Positions 13,058-24,023 of a stretch of DNA of 64,000 nt are shown piece by piece. Source of the stretch: Cliona cf. orientalis (lineage: Eukaryota; Porifera; Demospongiae; Clionaida; Clionaidae). Positions within the stretch are counted from its first letter, which is position 1; the number at the start of each line of letters is the position of its first letter. Under the pieces are notes generated by a model, which worked only from the letters and a program-made list of their open reading frames with translations, was not told the origin of the DNA and did not search any database. The stretch covers positions 3,107,669 to 3,171,668 of the forward strand of contig OZ005701.1 of the NCBI GenBank assembly GCA_963930775.1. Direction: 5' to 3'. The position numbers were made by a program, and so were the translations under genes.

Positions 13058-13970
13058 ACTGGATCATGGATCAGCTAGCACAATGTCATATATGTACTTA
13101 GGTAGGGACTATAATAATATATTATAGCAACCCATCTGTAACTATAATAATTATTATTATGGTGTTGTACACATCTCCTATCTTGAGCTCCAACATATTT
13201 CTTATGACAATTAGCTATTGTACTTTTCTTTGCATATCTGACTACTGCTGATTGCACCATGGTTGCACGAAAACACACGCACACAAATTGACACTAATCA
13301 GGAACCAATTTTCTATCGCTCGATCTGACAGCTCTACCACGTGGCTGTGGCCATGGCAAGTTCAACAGTAAGTGAACTGTACTAGCAATTAAGTCATAAT
13401 AGCCATTGTCAGAGTTTGAAACTATTCTATTTGTTTTCGAAGTTACCTGACTGTTTTCTATTCATGGAAAGCTGAAGCACTGGTGGATTCAACTAGGCAT
13501 GGTTCCGTGACTCAAGCCATCCGTCATCGGTTTATTCTGGGGGGAGGGGGAGCTTCTCCCTCAAAACACCCAGCTTCCCCTCCGCCCAAACTGGAAGAAA
13601 GAATGAAGAAAAAAGGGGGGAGGGGAGTGTATTGTTTTTATTTTTTTTTAAAGCCCCCCCCCCCCCCCCCCCGGATTTTTCACCATAAACTATGTACAAT
13701 CAAGGGTGTAGCTCGATAAGCCCTTGGTATAATAATATCATTTTTGCAAAAAGCCACCTTATCATTTAAAACACCACAGTGACTTTAATTTATACAGTTG
13801 ATGCCTATAATGCTAGTATAATTCTCAAATGTTTAAACTTATACATACCTATTATGCCAGCCTACCCCTACCTGCAGGGGACGGATCTAGACTAGAGATA
13901 ACTATTGAGGCTTAATAATGTTTAATATGATTGACTGACTAGCTGTGGGTTGTCATGTGGCTTATAATTA

Positions 13971-14029
13971 ACCCTCGGTGCATGCACGAGGGTTACGGTA
14001 GTCGTTCCGTGTGTGTGTGTGTGTGTGTG

Positions 14030-14060
<31 letters not shown>

Positions 14061-14300
14061 TACCACGCTAACAGCTACATACCTCATTTGTGAGTCCAAA
14101 TTGCGATGTTATAAGATTCCTTATGGCGTTCTAAACTCATGATTTGTGTGGATTTCGTAGAGAACGTTTTGTTCGAATTCACTAGTTTTGGAGTCATTTG
14201 CTTATTCTATGGTTCTTGACTACTCCGATCCCGGGCAGCTAACTTTTCGTATAAATAGAACGCTGCTATATACGGCATAGGCCTAATAGTTATACGAATG
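13971..14300 (+). repeat. Dispersed repeat head with CCCTCG hairpin and microsatellite
   Basis: It begins TTAACCCTCGGTGCATGC with a small hairpin (CCCTCG...CGAGGG), then a (GT)n/(CTGT)n microsatellite at about 14008-14052. About 250 bp of unique sequence follow, starting TTACCACGCTA. The same order and sequence recur at 22938-23250 with roughly 75-80% identity by eye. A similarly organised head with other triplet repeats lies at 42770. A CGCCGAGGGTTTA motif at about 15042 could be the inverted right end, which would make an element of about 1.08 kb. Confidence 0.6.
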
Positions 14301-14380
14301 CGCGAGGGCTACAAAGGCAGGGTCAGGGAACATATGGATGAAGGTGTATAAAGTTGGCAAAAAACGGCATCTAGCAGCGT

Positions 14381-14455
14381 TGATCTGGGTTGGCTGAGCG
14401 GACTAGGGCTAGTGATGGTGGAGCTGTGGTGATGGGTTTGAATCCTGCTAGATCT
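14381..14455 (+). repeat. tRNA-like SINE head
   Basis: An A-box-like TTGGCTGAGCGG and a B-box-like GGTTTGAATCC lie about 45 bases apart, followed by a T run and CTTTCAC. The stems are poor, so it is a tRNA-derived repeat and not a tRNA gene. Confidence 0.45.
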
Positions 14456-15054
14456 TTAGATTTTTTTTTCTTTCACTTTCGAAAATTTTCTAAGCTTTTT
14501 GGCAGGCTAGTTTGCCGGTACTCGGAGCGCTAAATTTTAGATACAGCCTAATATTATACGATCATCTTTATACCTGTAGCTAGGCCACTCCAAATTGATT
14601 GCTTGTTTATCGGGCCCGACCGACCCTAACTTTTGGTATTTCAATTTACAAATTTTCGGGTAATTAGAAAACAGATATACGGTTTCAAGTACGTACCTAA
14701 GAGAAACGGAGAGAAAGGAGAGATGGCTGCCGCTAGCAGTTATGTGTGGCCCAATGTGGCGGTTTATAGGGGAGCTACGGTAGCGAAGAGACGAATGATC
14801 ATAAAATGCGATTGGAGTGACAACTTTGGTGCTTTGTTGGAGAAATCTTTCTTTTGTGGTCACGTTTTGTATGTATTATGTATGACATCACATCCTTTTA
14901 TAATGATATTCATATTTCTGTTTTCTTTTTTAAGCCTACCTACCGATCCTTAGTTTTTGAGAAGGTAGCCCGATAAACAACTTATCAATTTGGAATGGCC
15001 CTACCTGCGTAGTATAATATCATTACTATAAATCTGACAGCGCCGAGGGTTTAG

Positions 15055-16260
15055 CACCAGCGGTGTTCATTATTATGTAGAATTATGGATAGTTACCAGG
15101 AAAAATATATGCAGGGTTTCATTTTGTTTGCGGGAGATGTGGACGTGCCAATTTTCACACACTGTATCCCCCCTTCTCCCATTAATCGTAGATATCAATT
15201 CAGATGTGTTTTGGGATATCACTGACTCAGAGGTATTACGTGATTATACTCTTAATTAGCTGGCTTAATTTAGGGTACACAACTGCAACTACATGTAGCT
15301 GTTCAACACGAGTAAATCGACATTTGTCACAACACATGAACTACATTATTATGGACTGATGAAGTGTTGATCAATCAGCTGGTACCCACTTTTGAACCCG
15401 AGAATAATAATATGATAAAACAGAAATGGCCACACTCGACGATAGTGTAACTGAGTCTCATTATGTCTCATATCTGGTTTGTTAACATAGTCGATTTAAC
15501 TTGAACATAATGGGCAACATATCGGGAATTATACATGTAGGTACACTTCTTAAGCATTATTAGGGATATTTTGAGAATCTAATATTCTGCACCTAAGCTT
15601 ATTAAGCTTATTCCCCATAATATGCCTTCATTACCCAGTATGCATAAGCATTTTCATTGGATCAGATAATCACCTGTACCAGAAATTTATTGGCTGCATG
15701 CATACTTAAACAGCTAGCCTAGTAATCAGGTGATTTTCCCACCTCTTATACTCTACGAAAGTAGCTCAAAGGCTGAGACTAATTACATGTAATCTTCCAG
15801 CTTGCAATTGCTGCCAGTGCTTTTCTGAATTTGAAATAAATTATAGTAAAAGCACACCCATGCAATTTGGTTGGTATAGTAACAGTATGTGGGTGCTATT
15901 ATGTAATAATAATATGCTATGTTGACTGAATCAGATGATTACCTGATTTTAAAAAAGACGACCACAAACATAAGTTCAAAGACTAATAATTATTCGACTC
16001 TATAAGTGCAGCCTGCTGATGAGTCCCAGCACTGAAAATATAGGGGACGAAAAGGTCATTCATATGACCTTCCAGGCCATGCAGTAAGTTACTTAAGCGA
16101 TTATTGCTGTCACTATATTGATTATCACACTTATTGAGGTTCCATTTAATCACACTGTCTATGTTATTACTATGGTATAATAGTGCAGTCTGAGTGTGCT
16201 CGCACACATCATCCATAGTTAGAATATAGTTGTAACACATACTGTGATCTGATTGGACAC
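15055..16260. other. Intergenic DNA
   Basis: AT-rich with no recognised gene or bounded repeat. Confidence 0.4.
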
Positions 16261-16316
16261 TCATCAGCCTCCACTACAAGTGTAGCCAAAGGCAAAGAAA
16301 GATGCACAGTGCAACA

Positions 16317-16596
16317 GTAGCCAGGGTTTTATCTGGCCCAAAAATTTAGGGGGGGGGGGGGGGAACATGGGAGAAGTTGAAGTAATCAGCCGCCTTGGGG
16401 GTGCAGAAGGGGGATGTGCCCCCTCCCACGCGAAGCGTGGGAAGCTAAAGCATAAATTAATATTAATGTTCCCATAAAGGCACCTAAGTAACACTTCAAC
16501 ATAATTAGTCCAGGTTTTAATTAATTTTTTGTAAATTTTTAGGGGGGGGGGGGGGGAACACACCCTGCTGGGCTCTATGCAGATAAACCCTGGTAT
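16317..16596 (+). mobile_element. MITE with CCAGGGTTTTATCTG ends
   Basis: CCAGGGTTTTATCTG at the left end returns inverted as GCAGATAAACCCTGG at about 16579-16593. Just inside both ends lies a long G run (about 16350 and 16542). A central CCCACGCGAAGCGTGGG hairpin follows the same plan as the other small MITEs here. No coding capacity. Exact borders and target duplication are uncertain. Confidence 0.65.
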
Positions 16597-16599
16597 AGC

Positions 16600-17570
16600 C
16601 TAATCCTCAGGTCAACTACCATGATACAGTTGCTATAATATTCTTAATCATGCAGTTAGAGACCTCGTCTAATGGTCTCTACGCTTTTAAGACACCTTCA
16701 GGCCCTTAGTAGCACCCTTGATGCTTGCTTCGCTTGGGATGCTATATACAGCCTAGGGCTTTCGGGTCTCTTAAGTGTGTAGCTTATATCTCCTAGGTCT
16801 AGGTAGCTACAAAAATTTTAGTACACGCATTATTCCACCATGTGGTCGCCCATATACTACTGTACAGCTGCTCAAACCGTGGTTAGAACCAATTAAGGTG
16901 GTCTTAGCATAGACTGTATAGTGTATTCTTGCAATCTTATTTCATTCACATTTTGAAGTTGTCCCAATCAAGTATTAAATTTAATTCTAAAATTAATGTA
17001 TTAATGCAATCGACTGATCACGAGTTAAAGAATTTAAATTTGGATTATTAAAATAGCTGATAGCTACTGTACAAAAATACAAGTACAGTACATGGCAGAT
17101 CTTTTTATGTTATACAGATGAAGCTGAATAATGCCTTGATATAATTAAAAATTGGCTGACAAAATAATACGATTGAGGACGTATTCCAGTGATGTACATT
17201 GCATAATTTTATACTATCAGAACAAGTATGTATAATGTCACAACAATGTAGTTATGCACTACAATAATGATATTATTATGCATGGGCTGACTATAATTAT
17301 TTGGATCAGCATGACTGCATGTATTCAATAATTATTAGAAATGGATAAATGTCATGATGTTTTAATGTCTGAACCCATTCAAGTCGGTATCTCAACTCAG
17401 ATAGTCAGGGTTGCTCCTCAATGTTGTTAAAACTTGAAACTCCCATAATATTGCCACTAAAATGTATGCGCATGCGCATACAAACGGATCTGTAGGCCAC
17501 ACCCCTCACTGCAGGTGGAATTTAATGAGCCAAGACTTAGCTCCCGTCATGCACAACTTTACTTAAAGGA
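16600..17570. other. Intergenic DNA
   Basis: AT-rich with no recognised gene. Local inverted and palindromic stretches occur (for example around 16,660-16,800, including GCTTGCTTCGCTTGGGATGC), but I could not define ends. Confidence 0.35.
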
Positions 17571-17580
17571 TAGGAAAACA

Positions 17581-19488
17581 CCATGGGTTATACATGGGAC
17601 TGATTTAAGTCAAGGATCCCATGGGTTATACATGGGACTGAATTAAGTCATCTACTCCATGTGTTATACATGGGATTGTTTTAAGTCAGCTTAGTTTGAC
17701 TTAAATTGCCGATTTATTACACGTATACCTTGACTATTATTAGGGAAGATTTTAAGTCAACTTTCATAAACTCTAAAAAGTGTATAAAACGTCAAAATTT
17801 GAACTCTGACTTAAAAATAATTAATGTTTCCAATAAGACATCTTATGTAGACTTTATCTGGCCACAACCATATAATATATTTTATACTATAGGTCCACTT
17901 GCAATTGATCATAATAATATAATTGCCACCGAAGTAGCTAGATATGTTAGTTCGGCAGAGTAGCTAGGTAGGGTTGGGTTTTGGGTATCATATGGTTAGG
18001 GTTGCTGTTTGGTGCACGTGTATATTATAATCGTGCATGACAAAATGGGTTAGATCTACAGCAGTGGCAGCAGTGGTGGTGTGTTTGGGTTCGGGAGCCA
18101 TACCTTGATATGAGTGGGTGGAGCTAATCAGCATGCATATACACTGTAATTATCCGCACGCTCGTCTGCTGTGCAAGGCTTATAATAATATGCTTGGCAT
18201 TAACTCACAAAGGTGACGTTATCTTTGCCATTGGGAGCATTTTAAGTCAAAGTTCAAATTAAGACGTTTTGTACAGTTTTTAGTGTTTTTGAAGGTTGAC
18301 TTAAAATCTTCCCTGATAATAGTTAAGGTACAAGTATTATATCGGCAATTTAAGTCAAATTAAGTTGACTTAAAACAATCCCATGTATAACACATGGAGT
18401 AGATGACTTAATTCAGTCCCATGTATAACCCATGGGATCCTTGACTTAAGGTAGCATTAAAGTGCGTGGGCATGAGGTGGGGGATATGACACCTAAACCA
18501 CATCAAAGTCATTAGTGAGGTGCATGTTGTGTAACCACGCCCTTTTAATTGCACAGGTCTCAGGGGTGTGGCTGCTAGAGCCGGAAGTGTTCATTCAATA
18601 TCCTCCATGGACCGGAAGCCGAGCCGGAAGGGAGGGGCCAGGCCACGCCCAAAACAGCCCCACCCTGTTCCCCAAGGACCACCATTCTCAATCAAGTGCC
18701 TACTAACCACCGGATGTCCACCGGAAGCCCACAATCAATGGGCCCAATTAAAACACACAGCTTCCTCAAGGCCAAAACACACACAAACACTTGGAGGCCG
18801 TTCTGCCACACCGCCCACACAAGAGCTCACCTCATTTCCTGTGTGGGCGGAGTAACAACACGTCATCGCAACCACATCTGCTTCAAACCATCGTCAGCTT
18901 CCGTCCAGCCGTACGGTCCCCTCCATCGCACCGGCGTACAGTGCCTCATTAACAGACATGGCCTCACCTTTGACCTCCTGCCACGCCCCCAAAGCCTCTC
19001 GCGGGGTTCAAAGGTCACCACCGCTTCCGGGACACGCCCACCTATCGCCGAGGCCAAGTCCCAGGCGCCGATATCCAAGCACTGGCCCGTGAAGCCACGC
19101 CCAATCGGAAGCAATAAAACCTGCATTAACGCACACGCACACACTCCACACAGTGCCAGGAACACGCCCACATGCTTAATTAGGCCTAATAAGGCTTTTT
19201 TTTTTTTTTTTTTTAAGTCGTTGCGGTTAATAGTTAAGAAAGAATGCTTTGATCTTGCTTTGAAGTGGGCAATTACCGGTGTTTTCTTCAGGGGCCACTT
19301 CCGGTCGCTAATTACACGCGCATAATCATCCCTGGCCGATTCTAGACACGCCCACCTTCGACCAAAAGCACTCGTATGGCCTCTTCGGCCACGCCCCTTC
19401 ATGATACGCTAATTGAATTAGCCAATCCTCACGCTCACGCCCACGCACTTTAATGCTACCTTAAATCAATCCCATGTATAACCCATGG
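17581..19488 (+). mobile_element. Long-TIR element interrupted by a TTAA insertion
   Basis: About 230 bp from 17581, beginning CCATGGGTTATACATGGGAC, recur inverted at about 18237-18449. The inverted arm is then completed at 19461-19488, ending in CCATGG. The arms contain internal copies of CCCATGGGTTATACATGG and repeated TTTAAGTCA. A second element (18450-19460) lies inside the right arm. Without it, this is a roughly 0.9-kb element made mostly of its inverted arms plus about 420 bp of unrelated centre. No transposase frame is visible. Confidence 0.82.
18450..19460 (+). mobile_element. GC-rich non-autonomous element in a TTAA site
   Basis: The ends are GGTAGCATTAAAGTGCGTGG and its exact inverse (finishing at 19460). 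TTAA stands on both sides (18446-18449 and 19461-19464), the target duplication typical of piggyBac-type and some other DNA transposons. The 1,011-bp interior is far richer in C and G than its surroundings, with repeated CCACGCCC motifs and an A/T run near 19197. Long overlapping frames on both strands are a composition effect and match no family. A truncated copy in the opposite orientation is at 55562-55915. Confidence 0.85.
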
Positions 19489-19885
19489 AATTTCCTCTAA
19501 TTTTAAGTATTCTAATGTACGACCGGTTGTATAACAGGGCGTCCGTATGCACATCGGGATAGCCGGTTGCATAATCGGCCACAGAAGAGCTAGGGTTGAT
19601 CAACAGGACCACCCGTTGTACAATTGGATATCTAGTTGCATAACGGGCGTCCGGTTACGTAACCGGCTGGGTTGGTCATCGGTGCAGAACAAATTTATTT
19701 TGTCATACTGAAAATGCGAGTATTACCACAATGGGCGGGGCACCCTCGTTTCCTGGCCGGTTTGGCCAAATTAACACGTACAGCCTAGGCTGCTAGGTGC
19801 GAAATTCCGATGGCAGGTAGGCACTCTCGTATAACCTAACCATCAGCTAAATCCGAGGCTAAATGGTTGTGCGTTCTGATGAAAG

Positions 19886-20158
19886 ATGGCCAAAATATTA
19901 CTTTGTGGCATCCTTCGTGTTGGAAATGGAGTCCATCAACGAATAAAATCCATGGATATGGCATCCCAAGAACGGAGTAGTATCACCAAACGTGTAGATC
20001 TCTTGCTACAGCTGATCACGGATCTTCAGAGTCGAGACATTGAAGAGTTGCCAGGACCAGCTATGAGTGCTCTTGGTGATGTCCTTGAGCGTATTAAATT
20101 CTGCGAGCAGATATGTGAGACTACGCAACAGCAGAGCAAAGTAACAAAATTCTTTAAG
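19886..20158 (+). CDS. Orphan exon: MLKL N-terminal-domain-like helical bundle
   Basis: ATG at 19886 opens 91 codons ending at a GTATTC donor after 20158, phase 0. The product is predicted all-helical, with amphipathic heptads: NGVHQRIKSMDMASQERSSI, then RVDLLLQLITDLQSRDIEEL, then ALGDVLERIKFCEQICETTQ, then KVTKFFKVF. This helix order and the terminal Lys/Phe helix resemble the four-helix N-terminal domain of MLKL and the related adaptor domains at the front of animal kinase and NLR-like proteins. No kinase or NACHT exon is found downstream, where repeats begin at once. It is either the first exon of a gene with a very long intron or a captured or stranded exon. The fold assignment is from pattern only. 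Confidence 0.5.
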
Positions 20159-20566
20159 GTATTCGCCCCTGCCAAGACCGTATATATAGGCCAGCACATG
20201 GCCAGTGGGTCAATAATAGCCTTGAACCCAAGCTCTCTTTCGTAGGGAGAAAACCCTGGGTTCGTGGTTAAGTCACTGCTGAATAGATGGATATTCAGCA
20301 TAATTGGGATTGCTACTGCACACTATATACAAAAACCAAAGGGTTATTTTAACCCAACTTAGATCATAGTTGTAACAAAATTAATACGGTGATCTGATTG
20401 GCTAAGAGTAGGTAACTATCTGTGATAGTCACCTACATGATTCTGATAGTCACCTACAACTTCATAGCTTGAAGCATGAGGCCAAGCTCGGTTGTATCCA
20501 TGGATACAAAAAGAAGAAAACAGAAGCTACAGTCTAGCAGCACAGTTGGCAATAAGGGCCTTGACC

Positions 20567-20900
20567 TCCTTATCAGACCACACTGTGCCGCGGTTCATGC
20601 TTGGCTTTGCCACAGTAGTGGAAGCGGTTTACTTTAAAGCCGCACGGTTCAACTGTTTACACGCAATGCGCAGGCGCCTGAACCGCCTTCGAGCCGGTTC
20701 GAAACCATATCCTGGAGGTGGTTTACCTAAGCCTCCTTATCAGACCACACTGTGCCATGGTTCATGCTTGGCTTTGCCACAGTAGTGGAAGCGGTTTAAT
20801 TACTTTAAAGCGGTTCAGCTGTTTACAGGCAATCCGCAGGCGCCTGAACTGCCTTTGAGCCGGTTCGAAACCACATCCTGGAGGTGGTTTACCTAAGCCG
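20567..20900 (+). repeat. Tandem duplication, two units of about 165 bp
   Basis: The stretch CTCCTTATCAGACCACACTG to GGTGGTTTACCTAAGC occurs at about 20567-20731 and again at about 20732-20900 with a few differences. Within each unit GAACCG/CGGTTC motifs pair, giving local hairpins. Confidence 0.8.
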
Positions 20901-20990
20901 GTTACGTAATTGATTTAGTGCATTTACACGGAAGTGCTTTAGTTTAAAGCGCTTTGCGAAGCGCCTTAAGTGCTACGTGTAAACGGGGCT

Positions 20991-21128
20991 TTAGACACTG
21001 TTTAGTCGGTTTCTACGTGATTTAGTAGTCATCAGGGCTCCATAGAATCCTCGCTTCGCTCGGGATTCTATGTAAAGCCCTTCAGTCTTCTAAATCACGT
21101 AGAAACCTCCCCTTGAACCAGTGTCTAA
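20991..21128 (+). mobile_element. Short MITE with TTAGACACTG ends
   Basis: TTAGACACTG at 20991 returns as CAGTGTCTAA at 21119-21128. GGTTTCTACGTGATTTAG recurs inverted inside. A central GAATCCTCGCTTCGCTCGGGATTC hairpin completes the fold. At about 138 bp it is close to one large hairpin. Confidence 0.7.
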
Positions 21129-21375
21129 CTAATATTTAGGTTACCTGAGTTGCACTGATGAGCAATGCATATGCAGTCATCCATTCATGACTTTGGAATA
21201 TACATCGAAGTGTTCTCTCAGCTTTATAATCATAACATATTTGTTACCAGTGCCTCCAAGCTGTTCTCTAATCTTTCAGTATAAATTTTCCCATTTTTCA
21301 GTATTTTGAATGACCTATTTGTTTAAATTTGCGGTGGCATGCACTTTGCACTTTTTCACAAGGTAGCGCAGCAAT

Positions 21376-21991
21376 TAGCCTCGTACCCAGGCCCTTTGAG
21401 GAGGAGGAGGAGAAAGGGCCTGGTACACACTGTGTGCGCATGCGTTTTTTTCCCAGTAAAAGCTGGGAATTCGTATTTTTGTCCACTTATCTGTCCGTAA
21501 ACGTGAACCTTGACCTCAGGTATATGCCTAAAAATCCTTTTTGCTGGTAGCGTTTCGGGCTCAAGACGCCTACTGTGACCAATTTAGCTATCACAAGCGA
21601 GCAATATCGACAGAAGAATAATAAGAAGCTATGAGAAGGACATCGACTCACGTTTAGTCGACTTTTTATGAAAAAAAGATGGAAGTATCGACACCGAGGC
21701 AGTTGTCCAACGGCAGCGAAGGGACTTTGTCAGATCTCTGAAGCTCAAGAAGGTTTGTTTAAAGTCAAATGAGAGCGAAGAAAGTCTTCCGTACGATATT
21801 CTTTAGAAATATCCAGTCTGTAGGCTCCATGGGTTGCTTAGTATACGTTGTCCGTACACGCCCGACCGCGTGGTAACGGCAATATCCAGCGAATTATACT
21901 AGAAAATGCTCAGTAAACTTCGCGCATGCGCATACAGTGTGTACCAGGCCCTTTCTCCTCCTCCTCCTCAAAGGGCCTGGGTACGAGGCTA
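21376..21991 (+). mobile_element. Mutator-like MITE with 9-bp TSD
   Basis: The first 69 bases, starting TAGCCTCGTACCCAGGCCC, return inverted at the right end with one mismatch. CGCAGCAAT (21367-21375) and CGCAGCGAT (21992-22000) abut the ends as a 9-bp target duplication with one difference. Long TIRs plus a 9-bp duplication are the signature of Mutator-like elements. The 616-bp element has no transposase frame. Each TIR itself contains a smaller hairpin (CCCAGGCCCTTT/AAAGGGCCTGG). A 61-bp relative is at 49886-49946. Confidence 0.85.
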
Positions 21992-22028
21992 CGCAGCGAT
22001 ATAATGAATCAAGTGAAGAGACATCCAT

Positions 22029-22233
22029 CAGGGGCGTAGCCAAGTTTTTCTGAGGGGGTTTCCTAAGAGTTGCGCGCGAAGCACGTGCAAAAAATTTAAT
22101 GACCACAAAATGACCACAAAATGACCACAAAATGTTTATATAGACAGGTAAGGTCAGCTTATTATAATCTAAACGTGGGTGTGGCCGGTCACGAAAAGGG
22201 GGGGGGGCCGACCCCCCGGGTGCTACGCCCATG
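22029..22233 (+). mobile_element. Small MITE with CAGGGGCGTAGC ends
   Basis: CAGGGGCGTAGC at the left end matches the inverted GCTACGCCCATG at the right with one mismatch. The interior holds GCGCGCGAAGCACGTGC, three copies of AATGACCACAA and a G run at 22198-22207. Same general plan as the 8060, 42057 and 59951 elements. Confidence 0.65.
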
Positions 22234-22239
22234 TAGAGA

Positions 22240-22745
22240 GCTTCTGCATATAGAGGCGTGGGAATGGGCTGGATGTCTGTGTATCACTGACTAACATTGC
22301 ATGTTGTGCGTGTCTCTTCAGTGATATGTGGGCATATGCATGGGCTGGACGTCTGGATCAGTACTAGTCAGTGTATTGCTGTAGGTAATTGTGTGATAGG
22401 TAGTGGCTGGTCATCACGTCACAATATTACTGTGTGCTAGCTGGTGTGTGTTTATGAAGCCTACTTTGTTGAGTGTAGAAATTTCTGTTTCCCCCAAAAG
22501 GAAACAGTCATGCATAGCTACCGCGGCTCAATGACGATAAAAAGGGTCATGGTTTATGTATACCGTCAAATGAATGGTTGATATTGTCATGATCATGACT
22601 CTGAATAGACTAATTAGCCAATTGCAAGAGCCCTGGAACTGGTGCATAGAAAACTTGCTTATCTACACTGTGATTATGTTCTCATATCATCAATCACCAG
22701 TTTATGTCTCGATCCATTGTGTATCATGTCTTTTAATCACCCTTT
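22240..22745. other. Intergenic DNA
   Basis: No recognised gene or bounded repeat. Confidence 0.35.
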
Positions 22746-22763
22746 TTGTCCTCATGCCCCTTA

Positions 22764-22850
22764 GGGGCCTTTTCCAAAGTCCTTGTGGAAAAATTAATTT
22801 ATAAAATCATTATGACGTTAACTTTTTACCCCTCCCCCCCCCCCCTCTTT
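22764..22850 (+). repeat. Harbinger-like terminal repeat (left partner of 33431-33495)
   Basis: It starts GGGGCCTTTTCCAAAGTCC and continues with CTTGTGGAAAAATTAA, then ATTATGACGTTAAC and a C run. The same sequence, inverted, ends at 33495. TTA precedes it at 22761-22763. The immediate left flank is GCCCC, so it could also abut another element's end. Confidence 0.6.
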
Positions 22851-22937
22851 AATAATGTCACAGCATTTCAGCATAAATTCAAATTATACTGAAACTATGA
22901 TTCTGCTCCATTTAGCCTACACGTTCAGTATTCACTT

Positions 22938-23250
22938 GTTAACCCTCGGTGCATGCGCAAGGGTTACGGTAGTTGGTTTGTCTGTCTGTCTGTCTGTTAC
23001 CACGCTAGCTGCTACACACCTCGTTTGTGAGTCCAATTTGCTGTGTTGCAAGGTTCCTTATGGCGTTCCCAATTCATGATTTGTGTGGATTTCTCCGAAA
23101 CGCTTGTTTGCCAGTTTTGGCGTCATTTGCCAATTCTAAGCTTCTTGACTTTGAGCTAGCGATAGTACTGACTTAACGTATAAATAGGTTGCGCGCTATA
23201 TACGGTATATACGTCTAAAACCATCAGCGCATGCGCGATTGCATCAATCC
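22938..23250 (+). repeat. Second copy of the CCCTCGG dispersed repeat head
   Basis: It begins TTAACCCTCGGTGCATGCGC, continues with a (GTCT)n microsatellite and TTACCACGCTAG, and is alignable with 13971-14300 over about 300 bp. It contains the same TATATACGG motif near 23199. Confidence 0.7.
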
Positions 23251-23269
23251 CGCCGCTTAGTCCACCAGC

Positions 23270-24020
23270 GAGCTTATGATGATTGTGGCTTCTTTTCAAT
23301 TCTAAGGTTTAGCTGCCTGTATTCTTGTGGTAGCTAGCCTTTGACTCTCTGGCTTGTATGCATGCATGGAATTGCAGTGCTTGAAACCAAGTGAGTTGAG
23401 TTAATATTGGACATGCAATATTGCTCAGTGTACTTCAGTCTTGCATTTGTGCCAAGGCTTTGCATCATAGTCCTATAAGTTAAGATGTAGCTAGCTAAGT
23501 CCCCAAGAATTGGAGGTTAGGCTACAGTGAGGAAGGTTGAGTTGATGTCGACACCACAGTGTGGAGTTCGATACCGTAATACGCTAATATAATAAATTAA
23601 AAGTATAGGGTTGTTGCTGCTATGAGCTGTTGAACTGTCTTGAATAACACTGCTGTGCAAGTATAACATTAGCCTCATCCCTGTCTCGCCCTGGCCCCAG
23701 CCCTTTCACTGTAAAAATAAGTGTGTCATTTTGACCCGCATTCGCGTGCTATTTATTTGTCTCACCAAACAACACGCCCTACACATATGTCAGCATATGT
23801 GTGTGTCAGTCTAGCATGCATGTTACCTAGTAGTATGAGTTATTTTAACATACATGGTGTCACTAATGTACATGTGTTACCTATCAAAGCGTGTTATGAG
23901 TACAATCATGAATGAAAACATTAAACCTCAGAGATTGAATATTATTATTAAGGATGAAAAGGACAAGTGCAAAAATGGTGAAATGCACGAATAAGTTCAT
24001 CAAGCTTAATAAAAATTATT
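23270..24020. other. Non-coding sequence downstream of the SAMD3-like gene
   Basis: AT-rich with no recognised gene. It would include the 3' untranslated region of the minus-strand gene ending at 24024. Confidence 0.35.
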
Positions 24021-24023
24021 AAT

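Noticed and set aside
14537-14953. Two overlapping frames of about 106 residues on opposite strands
   Set aside because: Neither has family motifs or splice-supported neighbours, and they overlap within a repeat-derived region.
18568-19402. Long overlapping open frames on both strands (up to about 209 residues)
   Set aside because: They lie within the TTAA-bounded GC-rich element, are low-complexity and rich in Pro, His, Thr and Arg, and match no family; high GC with few stop codons explains them.
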